From assembly GCA_035279905.1 (NCBI GenBank), contig DATEGZ010000194.1:3046-67045 (forward strand): DNA of 64,000 bases, written 5' to 3'. How positions within the stretch are numbered: position 1 is the stretch's first letter; each line of letters opens with the position of its first letter. The DNA comes from DATEGZ01 sp035279905 (lineage in GTDB: Bacteria; Acidobacteriota; Vicinamibacteria; Vicinamibacterales; SCN-69-37). Positions 31,355 through 39,787 of this stretch are shown piece after piece. The position numbers were made by a program, and so were the translations under genes. The notes beneath the pieces were generated by a model. It was not told the DNA's origin, ran no database searches, and worked only from the letters and a program-made list of their open reading frames with translations.

Positions 31355-33514
31355 TCACTGGCAGTCGACGACCTTGCGGACGACGGTGAACGCGACGTCG
31401 CCGGCGCGGCGAGGCAGTTTGGCGATGACAACCGGCGACGACATCATCATCGCGTTCATGCACCGGGCGCCGGGACTTGTCTCGGTCACCTCGACCGTGA
31501 CCTTGCCGGCGTTCTCCGCGGCGCCCGTGATCGCGACCTTGTACCCGCCGTGGCCTTTCATGCCCATCGCCGCGACGACGAGCATGTCCTTCGTGAAGTC
31601 GACCGCGGGCAGCGTCGGCGCCGGTGACGCGTTCGAATTGAGTCGCGTCCACAGCGCCTGCCACGCCGGCTGATCGCGCACCACTTGTTGCGCGGCATCG
31701 TCGAAGACGCCGTCGGGTGCGTTGAGCGAGGCGATCTGCGTCACGGTCAGCGGCGGTGTGGCCATGGTCGTCACCGGAGCCAGATTCTTCCGGGCGGCGG
31801 TCGTCGTGTCCACGAACAACATCACGTCGAATGCCTGCGCGGCCGGAAGATCGGCCATGAGCGCGTACGGCGAGCCTTCAGGGTACGTCGCGCCGATCTC
31901 GCGCGAGCGGTGCGGTTCGGTGAACCAGGGCGGCGCGTTGCGCAGATCGAGCGCAAAGAGCGGCACCCCGGCCGACGCGAGCATCGCGTCGAGACTGTCC
32001 GCCGGCGCCGCAGGCACGGTGAAGTTCTTCAGCCCGCCGCCCGCCTGCGCCATCGCCTGAAACGATCCCTGATTGAAGGCGAAGCCAAAAACGGCCATCT
32101 CCCTGCCAAACATCTTCCGCAGCGCCGTGCCCATCGTCGTGTAGTCAAAGCCGCCGGCGGCGACGTGGCCGTTGTGCGCCCAGACGACGATCTTCGCCGA
32201 CGGATTCTGATCGGCAATCCATTTGATGTTGTCGGCCATGCTCTGGTCGCGCGTCACCTCGTTGCTGCGCATCTGCAGGCTCTGCATGACGACACGCGCG
32301 TTCTGGATCGCCCAATCGGCGTCCTTCGCGGACGCTCCGGCCGTCATGTAGCCGGCGCGCCCGGCCTCGAGGTGCGCGACGATCGCCTTCCACTGCGTGC
32401 CGACCGTCCGCGCATCGGGCGACGAGGTGCCCACGGTGGCCGTCGCGGGCGCGTCGACCGAGCTGATGCGCAGGCTCTGCTTGCCGCCGTGCGCGACCTG
32501 GGAGTCGAGCGCGACGCGATACACGCCGTTGCCCGGCTGAAGGCCGAGCAGCCCGGGCAGCTCGAAGTCGAGCGCGAACCGGTTGGGATCGGAGTACGGC
32601 TGGCCGTCGATCTCGATCGTCAGGTCATCGAACCACGCAGTGCCTTGCCCGGGCATGAGCACGCCGAAGTTGATGTTGCGCACGCTCGCGTCGACGGGCA
32701 GATCGATCACGAATCGCTGCCAGTCGGTCGTGCCCCTGGGTCCGCGGGCCTGCATGTTGTCGAACGCGAGCACCCCGGACGGGCCGTCGACGCGCCACCA
32801 CAACCCGGCGTACGCCGTGACACCCTCGGTCTTGATGTAGCCGCTGTATCGAATCTTCTTTCCAGCCGCCGCGTTCGCCGGAAACGCGCCGCTGGCCACG
32901 CCAAAGCCCGTGGTCGCCGGCGCGGACGCGGTGCGCACCAGCGAGGCCGCCGGATCGAACGTCGTGAGGTACGGCGCGTCGTATTTCGCGATGAACGTGC
33001 GCGCGATCTCCTGCGCGACGGTGGGCGTCTGCATGTCGAAGCCCGTGAACTCGACGCGCCCTTTGCCGGACTGATTGAACGCGCGCATCCACCGAATCAT
33101 GTCGAGCACTTCCTCGGTATCCCACGTCCAGAAGCCCATGCCGCGCAGCAGTTGAGCCGGGTCCCCGGCGCCGTTGAGCACGTAGTCGTTCAGGCGGTAC
33201 GCCTCCGGCATGTTGGCTTCGATGGAGAAGATCGTGAAGCCCATGTCCGTCGCGAGGAACTCGAGCAGGCGGTGCTTGAGCTGGAAGAACTCGCGCGATC
33301 CATGCGTCGCTTCGCCGAGCGAGACGATGCGCGCGCTGCCGATCACGGGCTTGAGCGGCTGCATGTCGGCGAATCCGTGGCCGGCCTCGGGCGTGGTCAA
33401 GCGAATCGCGTGGGCGCGAATCCAATCGGCGACCGGCTGATTCTGAACGGTCCAGGCACCGGCCAACACGGCGCACGCGAGCACGCTGGCCAGGCCGCGT
33501 CGATGGAAGTGCAT
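31355..33514 (-). CDS. erythromycin-esterase-family protein with inserted beta domain and C-terminal PrcB-like domain
   Basis: A 719-residue exported protein. The signal peptide is about residues 1-22. The erythromycin-esterase-like catalytic core begins with GEATHGSREFF (67-77) and IEANMPEAYRLNDYV, and continues after an insertion with VVWAHNGHVA. Between the two halves, about residues 185-345, is a jelly-roll, carbohydrate-binding-like domain. The last roughly 110 residues resemble the C-terminal domain of PrcB (DFTKDMLVVAAMGMKGHGGY). The substrate need not be a macrolide; most relatives act on unknown esters. It is divergent from the BNR protein, with an 8-bp satellite between. Confidence 0.85.
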   Translation of the reverse strand: MHFHRRGLASVLACAVLAGAWTVQNQPVADWIRAHAIRLTTPEAGHGFADMQPLKPVIGSARIVSLGEATHGSREFFQLKHRLLEFLATDMGFTIFSIEANMPEAYRLNDYVLNGAGDPAQLLRGMGFWTWDTEEVLDMIRWMRAFNQSGKGRVEFTGFDMQTPTVAQEIARTFIAKYDAPYLTTFDPAASLVRTASAPATTGFGVASGAFPANAAAGKKIRYSGYIKTEGVTAYAGLWWRVDGPSGVLAFDNMQARGPRGTTDWQRFVIDLPVDASVRNINFGVLMPGQGTAWFDDLTIEIDGQPYSDPNRFALDFELPGLLGLQPGNGVYRVALDSQVAHGGKQSLRISSVDAPATATVGTSSPDARTVGTQWKAIVAHLEAGRAGYMTAGASAKDADWAIQNARVVMQSLQMRSNEVTRDQSMADNIKWIADQNPSAKIVVWAHNGHVAAGGFDYTTMGTALRKMFGREMAVFGFAFNQGSFQAMAQAGGGLKNFTVPAAPADSLDAMLASAGVPLFALDLRNAPPWFTEPHRSREIGATYPEGSPYALMADLPAAQAFDVMLFVDTTTAARKNLAPVTTMATPPLTVTQIASLNAPDGVFDDAAQQVVRDQPAWQALWTRLNSNASPAPTLPAVDFTKDMLVVAAMGMKGHGGYKVAITGAAENAGKVTVEVTETSPGARCMNAMMMSSPVVIAKLPRRAGDVAFTVVRKVVDCQ

Positions 33515-33573
33515 GGCAGGAGCCTCGCCTCATTCTGCTCCAAAACGCGGCCGCGCCCCTGCTACTCTGGCAC

Positions 33574-33653
33574 CATTGGGCCATTGGGTCGTTGGGCCAT
33601 TGGGTCATTGAGTCATTGGGCTATTGGGTCATTGGGTCATTGGGTCATTGAGA
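33574..33653. repeat. 8-bp tandem satellite, CATTGGGT type, about ten units
   Basis: Ten consecutive 8-base units run from 33574 to 33653, each CATTGGGT or a one/two-base variant (CATTGGGC, CGTTGGGC, CATTGAGT, TATTGGGT). It fills most of the divergent promoter region between the genes starting at 33514 and 33662. The same satellite occurs in reverse orientation at 61494-61565. Confidence 0.95.
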
Positions 33654-33661
33654 GAACACGC

Positions 33662-36130
33662 TTGTCACGATTCATCGGTTGGGCTCTGACTCAATTCTTG
33701 TTGACGACAGCGCTCGTGTCGGCGATCGCGCTCGCGCGCTCTGGCTCGATGCCGCGCTCGCACGTGATTTCTCCGCCGATCGCCTACGACGGCGAAAGCT
33801 GGTTCACGCTGCAGCGCGCGTATCCGACGGGCCGCACCCCGCCGGCCGATGCGCTGGCGCGCGCGCTCCGTGACACGCGCCCGGGCCCGGCGCCTCGCCT
33901 CGCGCTCACGCTGCCCGGCGATCGCTGGGTGTCGCTCGGCCCGCAGCCTATCTACGTCCCGAGCAACACCAGCCCGACGTCGTTCAGCGGACGAGTGACC
34001 GCGGTGGCGCCGCACCCCACGAACCCGGCAACGCTCTACATCGGCACCGACAGCGGCGGCATCTGGCGCACGACCGACAACGCCACGACGTGGACGTCGC
34101 TCACCGACGCCGTGCCGGTACCCGCGATTCAGTCACTGGCGCTCGATCCGATCAACCCGCAGCTCGTGTACGCGACGACGATCAATCGCACGTACGGCAC
34201 GCGATGGCTGCGATCGACGGATGGCGGCAGCTCGTGGGAGATTTCGAGCATCGTGACCGATCGGGGCGAAACGCTTTCGCCGGCCCTGTGCTCCGTCAAC
34301 GTGCTCAAAGCCTGCATCCCGCCCTCGTCAGGGCGCATCATCTTCGATCCGCTGCGCGCGGGATCGCCGAACACGAGCACGATCTACTACGTCGGCGCGA
34401 GTCACCTGCTCCGGTCAGACGACAGCGGCCGCACGTTTCGATCGGTGCTGTCGCTGCCCGTTGATCTCGACTTCGCGGGTCCGGACGCCGCCACCGACCA
34501 TCCCGAAGCGCCGTACCTGCGCGACGCGGCGGTCGATCCCATTCGCCCCACGCGGCTCTTCGGCGTCGTCGCGCGGCCGCACTGCCTCGATCAGGCGTGT
34601 GCGACGATGAACGCGACGATCGCGATCTATCGTTCGACGGACGGCGGCGCGCACTGGGACCAGCAGGACGTCGCGACGCTCGACACGTATCCGCTCGCCA
34701 ACACGCGCTATGCCGATCCCGGCGCGGTGTACGTCCCTCGCGCGCGCGTCGCCGTGGCGCAGGCCAACCCGGACGTCGTCGCGGCGGCCTTCCGCGATCT
34801 GAATCTGAACCGGCCGCGCGTCGTGCGCAGCGTGGACGGCGGCGATCACTGGTCCGAGACGGCGCAGGTGACCAACAGCCTCACGTGGCCGCTCGGGCTG
34901 GCGTTCTCGCCGACCGACGCCAACACGATGTACGTCGCGAGCAACGGCGTGTATCGCACGACGAACGGCGGGCAGACCTGGGTGGCCCTCGGCCCGTTTC
35001 ACTCCGACAACATCGCGCTCACGTTCAACGCGAATCGGCAGCTGCTCGTGGGCGGCGACGGCGGACTCTACGTCAACTCAACGGGCACAACACTCACTCC
35101 GCAGCACACCGGGCTGCCAATCACGGAGTTCTACTCGATCGCGGCGCATCCAACGAACGGCCTGCTGATGGCCGGCGGCACGCAGGACAACGGCACGGCG
35201 CAATTCCAGGGCAGCCTCGGGTGGTACGAGATCGTCGGCGGCGACGGCGGAGACGTCGTGTTCGATCCGAACCCGCAGCAGATCATCGTGTACGCCGAGG
35301 TCGAGTGGTACTTCGACCAGGGATCGAATGTCTTCTCGTTCTTCCGGTGTCAGCCGTCGTCCGGTTGCGCGAGCCGCAACACCGGCATCGATCTCACGGT
35401 GAACGGGCCGTTCATTCCGCGGATGGCGCTCGACGTCTCGAACCCGGCGACATTATGGTTAACGGCCGAAAAGCTGTTCCGCACCGACAACCGCGGGGAC
35501 GCGTGGGTGGCCGCGTCGCCGTCGATCGGCGCGGTGCCGCGATGCTGGCAGGATCCGGCCAAGGGCCGGCTGTGCGCGAACGGCGGTTACTTCACCGCCG
35601 CCGCGGTCGCGCCGTCAAACTCGCAGATCGTGTACGCGGGCGCGCTCAACGGCGACGTGTGGCTCACGACCAACAAGGGCGCGACGTGGACGAGCATCGC
35701 CGGGCCGAACGCCGGGCCGCTCCCCGTCCGCAACGTCAACGACATCGTCGTCGATCCACTCGATCCGCGGATCGCGTACGTCGCCTATTCCGGGTTCGAC
35801 TCGGGCGGATCGGGCGTCGGGCATCTCTTCCGAACGATCGACGGCGGCCAGACGTGGCAGAACCTGACGGGATCGCTGCCGGACATGCCGGTGAACACGA
35901 TCCTGATCGATCCGGATTCCGTCTCGGCGAGCTCGTCCGCGCGCGTGCTTTTCGTCGGCACGGACATCGGCGTCTTTCGATCCACGCTCGACGGCAACTG
36001 GCAGCCGTTCGGCACGGGCCTGCCGCCGATCGTCGTCAACCGCCTGGCGTACAACACGACGACGAGACAGTTGCTGGCGGCGACGTACGGCCGCGGCATC
36101 TGGGCGATCTCGAGCCAGTTCGCACGATGA
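33662..36130 (+). CDS. secreted BNR/Asp-box beta-propeller protein (sialidase-like fold)
   Basis: An 822-residue exported protein. A signal-like segment follows the start (FIGWALTQFLLTTALVSAIA). The body consists of about nine Asp-box repeats, e.g. STDGGSSWE, STDGGAHWD, SVDGGDHWS, TTNGGQTWV, TTNKGATWT and TIDGGQTWQ, which form one or two beta-propellers. This resembles VPS10/sortilin-like and exo-sialidase-like propellers, but the catalytic arginine triad of true sialidases is not evident, so a binding role is possible. TTG 33662 is chosen because it begins the signal segment and is preceded by GAGAG. The upstream open frame runs through the satellite and antisense DNA. Confidence 0.78.
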   Translation: MSRFIGWALTQFLLTTALVSAIALARSGSMPRSHVISPPIAYDGESWFTLQRAYPTGRTPPADALARALRDTRPGPAPRLALTLPGDRWVSLGPQPIYVPSNTSPTSFSGRVTAVAPHPTNPATLYIGTDSGGIWRTTDNATTWTSLTDAVPVPAIQSLALDPINPQLVYATTINRTYGTRWLRSTDGGSSWEISSIVTDRGETLSPALCSVNVLKACIPPSSGRIIFDPLRAGSPNTSTIYYVGASHLLRSDDSGRTFRSVLSLPVDLDFAGPDAATDHPEAPYLRDAAVDPIRPTRLFGVVARPHCLDQACATMNATIAIYRSTDGGAHWDQQDVATLDTYPLANTRYADPGAVYVPRARVAVAQANPDVVAAAFRDLNLNRPRVVRSVDGGDHWSETAQVTNSLTWPLGLAFSPTDANTMYVASNGVYRTTNGGQTWVALGPFHSDNIALTFNANRQLLVGGDGGLYVNSTGTTLTPQHTGLPITEFYSIAAHPTNGLLMAGGTQDNGTAQFQGSLGWYEIVGGDGGDVVFDPNPQQIIVYAEVEWYFDQGSNVFSFFRCQPSSGCASRNTGIDLTVNGPFIPRMALDVSNPATLWLTAEKLFRTDNRGDAWVAASPSIGAVPRCWQDPAKGRLCANGGYFTAAAVAPSNSQIVYAGALNGDVWLTTNKGATWTSIAGPNAGPLPVRNVNDIVVDPLDPRIAYVAYSGFDSGGSGVGHLFRTIDGGQTWQNLTGSLPDMPVNTILIDPDSVSASSSARVLFVGTDIGVFRSTLDGNWQPFGTGLPPIVVNRLAYNTTTRQLLAATYGRGIWAISSQFAR

Positions 36131-36549
36131 GCCGGCGACTCATCCTCGGATGCGTTGTCGCGATGGCCGCGGCATGCGGCGGCTCGAACCCGGCGCCGGC
36201 CCCGACGCCAATATCGATCGCGGGTGCTTGGTCCGGCACGTGGCAATTCGTCACGTCCGGCGTCACGGTGACGGACAACGTCCACGCCACGTTCACGCAG
36301 ACCGACACGGCCACCGGCAACTGGACGGCCGACAGCGGCGCGACGGGTCAGTTCACGTTCAGGCCGGCGTCGAGCGTCACAGGCACGATGACGATCGCGC
36401 AGCCCAGAGTCAGCGGCGGGACGTGCACCGCGACCGCCAACCTGACGGGCATGGTTTCGGCCAACGCGATGACCCTGTCGGTGCCCACCATCCCCCCCTC
36501 GGCGCTGTGCGCCTGGGCCACAAACCACCAGTTCTCGCTGCATCGCTAG
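36127..36549 (+). CDS. small secreted lipoprotein
   Basis: A 140-residue lipoprotein. The signal ends in the lipobox-like AAAC (LGCVVAMAAACGGS), followed by a short Pro/Ala linker and a compact beta-barrel-like domain (ISIAGAWSGTWQFVTSGV, TGTMTIAQPRVSGGTC). It resembles small acidobacterial lipoproteins of unknown role. The start overlaps the BNR gene stop by ATGA, so the two are translated together. Its C-terminus, C then NHQFSL, resembles the C-terminus of the next lipoprotein (C then QHQFSL), suggesting a shared domain. Confidence 0.82.
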   Translation: MSRRLILGCVVAMAAACGGSNPAPAPTPISIAGAWSGTWQFVTSGVTVTDNVHATFTQTDTATGNWTADSGATGQFTFRPASSVTGTMTIAQPRVSGGTCTATANLTGMVSANAMTLSVPTIPPSALCAWATNHQFSLHR

Positions 36550-36627
36550 CCTCCGGCCGCAAATTCAGGAAACCCGAAGAAAACCGTCAAGACTCGCGGC
36601 CGGCGACCTCGTCAGACTCCGGTACAC

Positions 36628-37776
36628 ATGCGACGCCACCTTCTCGTGATGCTCGGACTTGGACTCGTCGTCCTTGCCTGCGACAGTCCGACCACGCCGC
36701 CGCCGGTCCCGCAACCCGCGCCGGCTGGGCAGCCGGCGCCGCCTGCGCCGGCGACCGTCAAGGCGCTCACCATCAACGGCCCGGCTCGCATCGCACCCGG
36801 CGAGACCGGCACCTACGAAGCGATCGCGCAGATGACCGACGGCACGACCCAGGTGATCACGAGCCAGACGCAGTGGTTCACGTCGAACAGCTCCTTCCTG
36901 TCGATCGACAGCACGACCGGCCTCGCGACCGCGCGCAAGGCTGGCGACGTCACTGTCTCTGCGAACTACCGCGCCTCCGCCCACGCCGCGAGGGCGGTAG
37001 TCGTCGTGCCGACGGGGACCTACAGGCTCACCGGAAGTGTGCTCGAGTCCGGCCTTCCGGTCGGCGGCGCGGTCATCAAGGTCGTGGCTGGCCAGGGCAG
37101 CGGCCTGTCGACTACGACGGACGTCTGGGGCGCCTACAAGTTCTTCGGTGTCGCGGGGCAGGTAGAGATTCAGGCCACGAAGCCCGGGTACACGTCGGTG
37201 AGCCGATCCATCGACGTCAGCCGCGACGAGACGATGGACATCCCGGATTTCACTCAACCGGGCGCCCCTCCATCGTTAGCCGGCATCTACACGCTCCGGA
37301 TCACGGCGGCAGACAATTGCACGGCGTCGCCGCCGGGCGCGAAGCTTCCCGACGCCGCACGGACGCGCACATACGGCGCGACGGTGACGCAGGATGGTCC
37401 GCGGCTGCACGTCGCGCTGAGCGGCGCGGATTTTCTAGTCCAGCAAGGGCACGGCAGCTCGTTCGACGGCCGCGTCGAGCCGAGCGCCGTGACGTTCAAT
37501 TTGAGCAGCTTGGGCGGGTCCTCGTACTACTACTTCTACTACTACCTGGGCCTCCCCGATCTGGTGGAAAAGATCTCGGCGACCGACTACTTCACCATGG
37601 TCGGCAAGGCGTTTACGACGTCCTCAGCGGCGGGGCTGATTGGTCCGATTACCGGCGCGGCAACGGTGTTTACGAAGTCTCCTTCCGGGGTCAACAGCAC
37701 GCGCATGTCGTGCCAGTCGTCGCAGCACCAGTTCTCGCTGACGCCGCAGACGGCAGCGACGCGCATTCGGAGATGA
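36628..37776 (+). CDS. lipoprotein with Ig-like and carboxypeptidase-regulatory-like domains
   Basis: A 382-residue lipoprotein. The signal is MLGLGLVVLAC with the lipid cysteine at about residue 18, then a proline-rich linker. A BIG2-type Ig domain follows (ATVKALTINGPARIAPGET, GLATARKAGDVTVSANY), then a carboxypeptidase-regulatory-like domain (YRLTGSVLESGLPVGGAVIK). Last is a beta domain with a tyrosine-rich strand (SSYYYFYYYLG), ending with the HQFSL motif shared with the preceding lipoprotein. No catalytic residues are visible; it is probably a surface or periplasmic binding protein. It overlaps the sulfatase-like gene by ATGA. Confidence 0.82.
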   Translation: MRRHLLVMLGLGLVVLACDSPTTPPPVPQPAPAGQPAPPAPATVKALTINGPARIAPGETGTYEAIAQMTDGTTQVITSQTQWFTSNSSFLSIDSTTGLATARKAGDVTVSANYRASAHAARAVVVVPTGTYRLTGSVLESGLPVGGAVIKVVAGQGSGLSTTTDVWGAYKFFGVAGQVEIQATKPGYTSVSRSIDVSRDETMDIPDFTQPGAPPSLAGIYTLRITAADNCTASPPGAKLPDAARTRTYGATVTQDGPRLHVALSGADFLVQQGHGSSFDGRVEPSAVTFNLSSLGGSSYYYFYYYLGLPDLVEKISATDYFTMVGKAFTTSSAAGLIGPITGAATVFTKSPSGVNSTRMSCQSSQHQFSLTPQTAATRIRR

Positions 37777-39119
37777 CGATGCGGATCACGCTGGCGCGTG
37801 CGATCGGCGTCGCGATGATCGTCGCGGCATGGTCCGCGTGCGCGCGTCCCGCGCCGCCGAGGCCGCGCAACCTCGTCATCGTCACGCTCGACACGACGCG
37901 CGCGGATCGGCTGCCGATGTACGGATTTGCCAGCATCGAAACGCCGGCGATCGATCGACTCGCCCGCGAAGGCGTCGTGTTCGACCAGGCGATGTCGGTG
38001 GCTCCGCTGACGCTCACCGCGCATTCGAGTTTGTTCACCGGCCTCTACCCGCCGCACCACGGCGTGCGGGACAACGCCGATCGCCCGCTGCCGGCCGGCA
38101 AGACCACAATGGCCGAAATACTTCGCGGGCGCGGGTTCCGCACGGGAGCGTTCGTCGGATCGACGGTGCTCGCGGCCGATCGCGGGCTTTCGCGCGGCTT
38201 CGATGTCTATGACGACGGCGCGTCTGCCGGCGGCAAGGCGCCGCGGCGCCGCCCGGGCAACGAGGTCGTCGATGGCGCGCTGAGGTGGCTCGACTCGTCG
38301 CACAACGCGCCCTTCTTCCTCTGGGTGCATCTCTACGACGCGCACACGCCGCAGACCCTGCCGGACGCCTTCCGCCGCCAGTACGCGGGCGATCTCTACG
38401 CCGGCGGGATCGCGTTCGCCGACTCGCAGCTGGGCCGTCTGGTCGATCGGCTTCGACAAGACGGGAGGCTCGACTCGACCGCCGTCATCGTCGCCGGCGA
38501 CCACGGTGAATCGCTCGGCGAGCACGGCGAGAGCGAGCACGGAATCTTTCTGTACGAAGGCACGCTGCACATTCCGATGATCGTGCGCGCGCCCGGCCTG
38601 CCGGCGCGGCGGGTGTCCGGGCTCGCGAGCCTCGTCGACGTCCTGCCGACCGCGATCGATCTCCTTGGCCTTGCGCCGTTGGCCGCGGACGGGATGGATC
38701 TCGTGCCGGCGCTTCGAGGACGAGGCGCGTTGCCGGAGCGATCGATCTACGCCGAGTCGATGTATGCGCGCCGATTCGGCTGGAGCCCGCTGCGCGCGCT
38801 GCGGGACGGGCGATTCAAGCTCGTCGATGCGCCGCGGCCCGAGCTCTACGACCTCGAGACGGATCCGTTCGAGGAGCACGACCTGTCCGCGGCGCGGCCG
38901 GGGCTCGTCAACGCGATGCGCGCCGCACTCGCGGGCTTCGACGCGGACTCCGGACGATCCGACGACGCGGCGCCGTCACCCGTCGCGCCGGACATTCGCG
39001 CGCGGCTCGCCTCGCTCGGGTACACGAGCGGCGCGGCGGCGCTCGCGCCCGGTCAAGGCAGCGATCCGAAGGATCACATCGAGGAGTACAACGCGCTGCG
39101 GCGCGGCGGGATGCGCTAA
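37773..39119 (+). CDS. sulfatase-like alkaline-phosphatase-superfamily hydrolase with Thr at the nucleophile position
   Basis: A 448-residue exported protein. The signal ends near SACARP. The metal site includes Asp in VIVTLDTTRADR and GDHGESLGEHGE. The strand-helix that normally bears the formylglycine motif C-x-P-x-R here reads APLTLTAHSSLFTG, placing Thr80 where the cysteine would be. Formylglycine sulfatase activity is therefore unlikely; the alignment resembles phosphotransferases or the sulfatase-like group with threonine nucleophile. The start overlaps the lipoprotein stop by ATGA. The stop overlaps the wHTH-FHA gene tail to tail by 4 bases. Confidence 0.85.
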   Translation: MTMRITLARAIGVAMIVAAWSACARPAPPRPRNLVIVTLDTTRADRLPMYGFASIETPAIDRLAREGVVFDQAMSVAPLTLTAHSSLFTGLYPPHHGVRDNADRPLPAGKTTMAEILRGRGFRTGAFVGSTVLAADRGLSRGFDVYDDGASAGGKAPRRRPGNEVVDGALRWLDSSHNAPFFLWVHLYDAHTPQTLPDAFRRQYAGDLYAGGIAFADSQLGRLVDRLRQDGRLDSTAVIVAGDHGESLGEHGESEHGIFLYEGTLHIPMIVRAPGLPARRVSGLASLVDVLPTAIDLLGLAPLAADGMDLVPALRGRGALPERSIYAESMYARRFGWSPLRALRDGRFKLVDAPRPELYDLETDPFEEHDLSAARPGLVNAMRAALAGFDADSGRSDDAAPSPVAPDIRARLASLGYTSGAAALAPGQGSDPKDHIEEYNALRRGGMR

Positions 39120-39760
39120 CCGCCGTCGGACTCGGTCGCGGCGTCGTCGCTGGCCGTGCGGAATTTGATCCCGAACCCGCCAATCGTGATTTCGTCGCCG
39201 TCGTTGAGCATGACGGGCGCGTCGATGCGAACACCGCCGACGAGCGTGCCGTTGCGGCTGCCGAGGTCCTCGATCGTGGCGGAGATGCCCCGCACGGTGA
39301 TGCGCGCGTGGCGGCGCGAGACGCGGATCGAATCGAGGATCAGCCGTCCTCCCGGCTCGCGGCCGATGACGTTGTCGCCCTCGGCGAGCGCGATCGCCCG
39401 GCCCTCGTGCAGCAGCCAGCAGGTCGGGTCCGCGGCCGGCAGGGTCACCCGGCCGGAATCGTCCGCCGAGAACGCATAGCCGAACGCGTGGACGGTGCGG
39501 AGGTACTTCGGCGTCCGCGCGTGGTCGCCGATGGCCGCGCGAATTTCGGCGACCAGGCGCGCGAGGCTGTCGTCAGTGACGAATGTCTCGGGCCAGATCT
39601 TCCCGTGCAGCTCGGCCTTCGAAAAGGCCTTCGGCCGGGCCTCGACCAGCGTCTTCAGCAGCTCGAACGCCTTCGGCGACAGGTGGACGGCCTGTCCGTT
39701 GCGCGACAATTGCCGCGCGTCGAGGTCCAGGGCGCAAGCGCCGAAGTTGACGACCGACAT
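39116..39760 (-). CDS. winged-helix (OmpR/PhoB-type) regulator fused to a FHA domain
   Basis: A 214-residue protein. Residues 1 to about 98 are a PhoB-type trans-reg-C winged helix (LSPKAFELLKTLVEARPKAF, LARLVAEIRAAIGDHA, YLRTVHAFGYAF). Residues about 112-205 are a forkhead-associated domain with GR at 133-134, SRRH at 148-151 and SRNG at 168-171. The FHA domain binds phosphothreonine, so DNA binding may be set by Ser/Thr kinase signalling instead of a response-regulator receiver, which is absent. No kinase gene is in the window. Confidence 0.9.
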   Translation of the reverse strand: MSVVNFGACALDLDARQLSRNGQAVHLSPKAFELLKTLVEARPKAFSKAELHGKIWPETFVTDDSLARLVAEIRAAIGDHARTPKYLRTVHAFGYAFSADDSGRVTLPAADPTCWLLHEGRAIALAEGDNVIGREPGGRLILDSIRVSRRHARITVRGISATIEDLGSRNGTLVGGVRIDAPVMLNDGDEITIGGFGIKFRTASDDAATESDGG

Positions 39761-39787
39761 GGTTGGACGACCAACGAATGTACACCA

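Noticed and set aside
31355..33514. Macrolide-resistance gene
   Set aside because: It is longer, exported and fused to other domains; most members of this family in soil bacteria have no link to macrolides.
33574..33653. CRISPR array
   Set aside because: Repeats are 8 bases with no spacers and no cas genes nearby; this is a simple tandem satellite.
31685..36130. A 1481-codon continuous frame through the esterase region and the BNR protein
   Set aside because: Its first half is antisense to the erythromycin-esterase gene and then reads through the 8-bp satellite. Only the part from 33662 has protein-like sequence.
37773..39119. Formylglycine-dependent sulfatase
   Set aside because: The C/S-x-P-x-R motif is absent; a threonine is at the nucleophile position.
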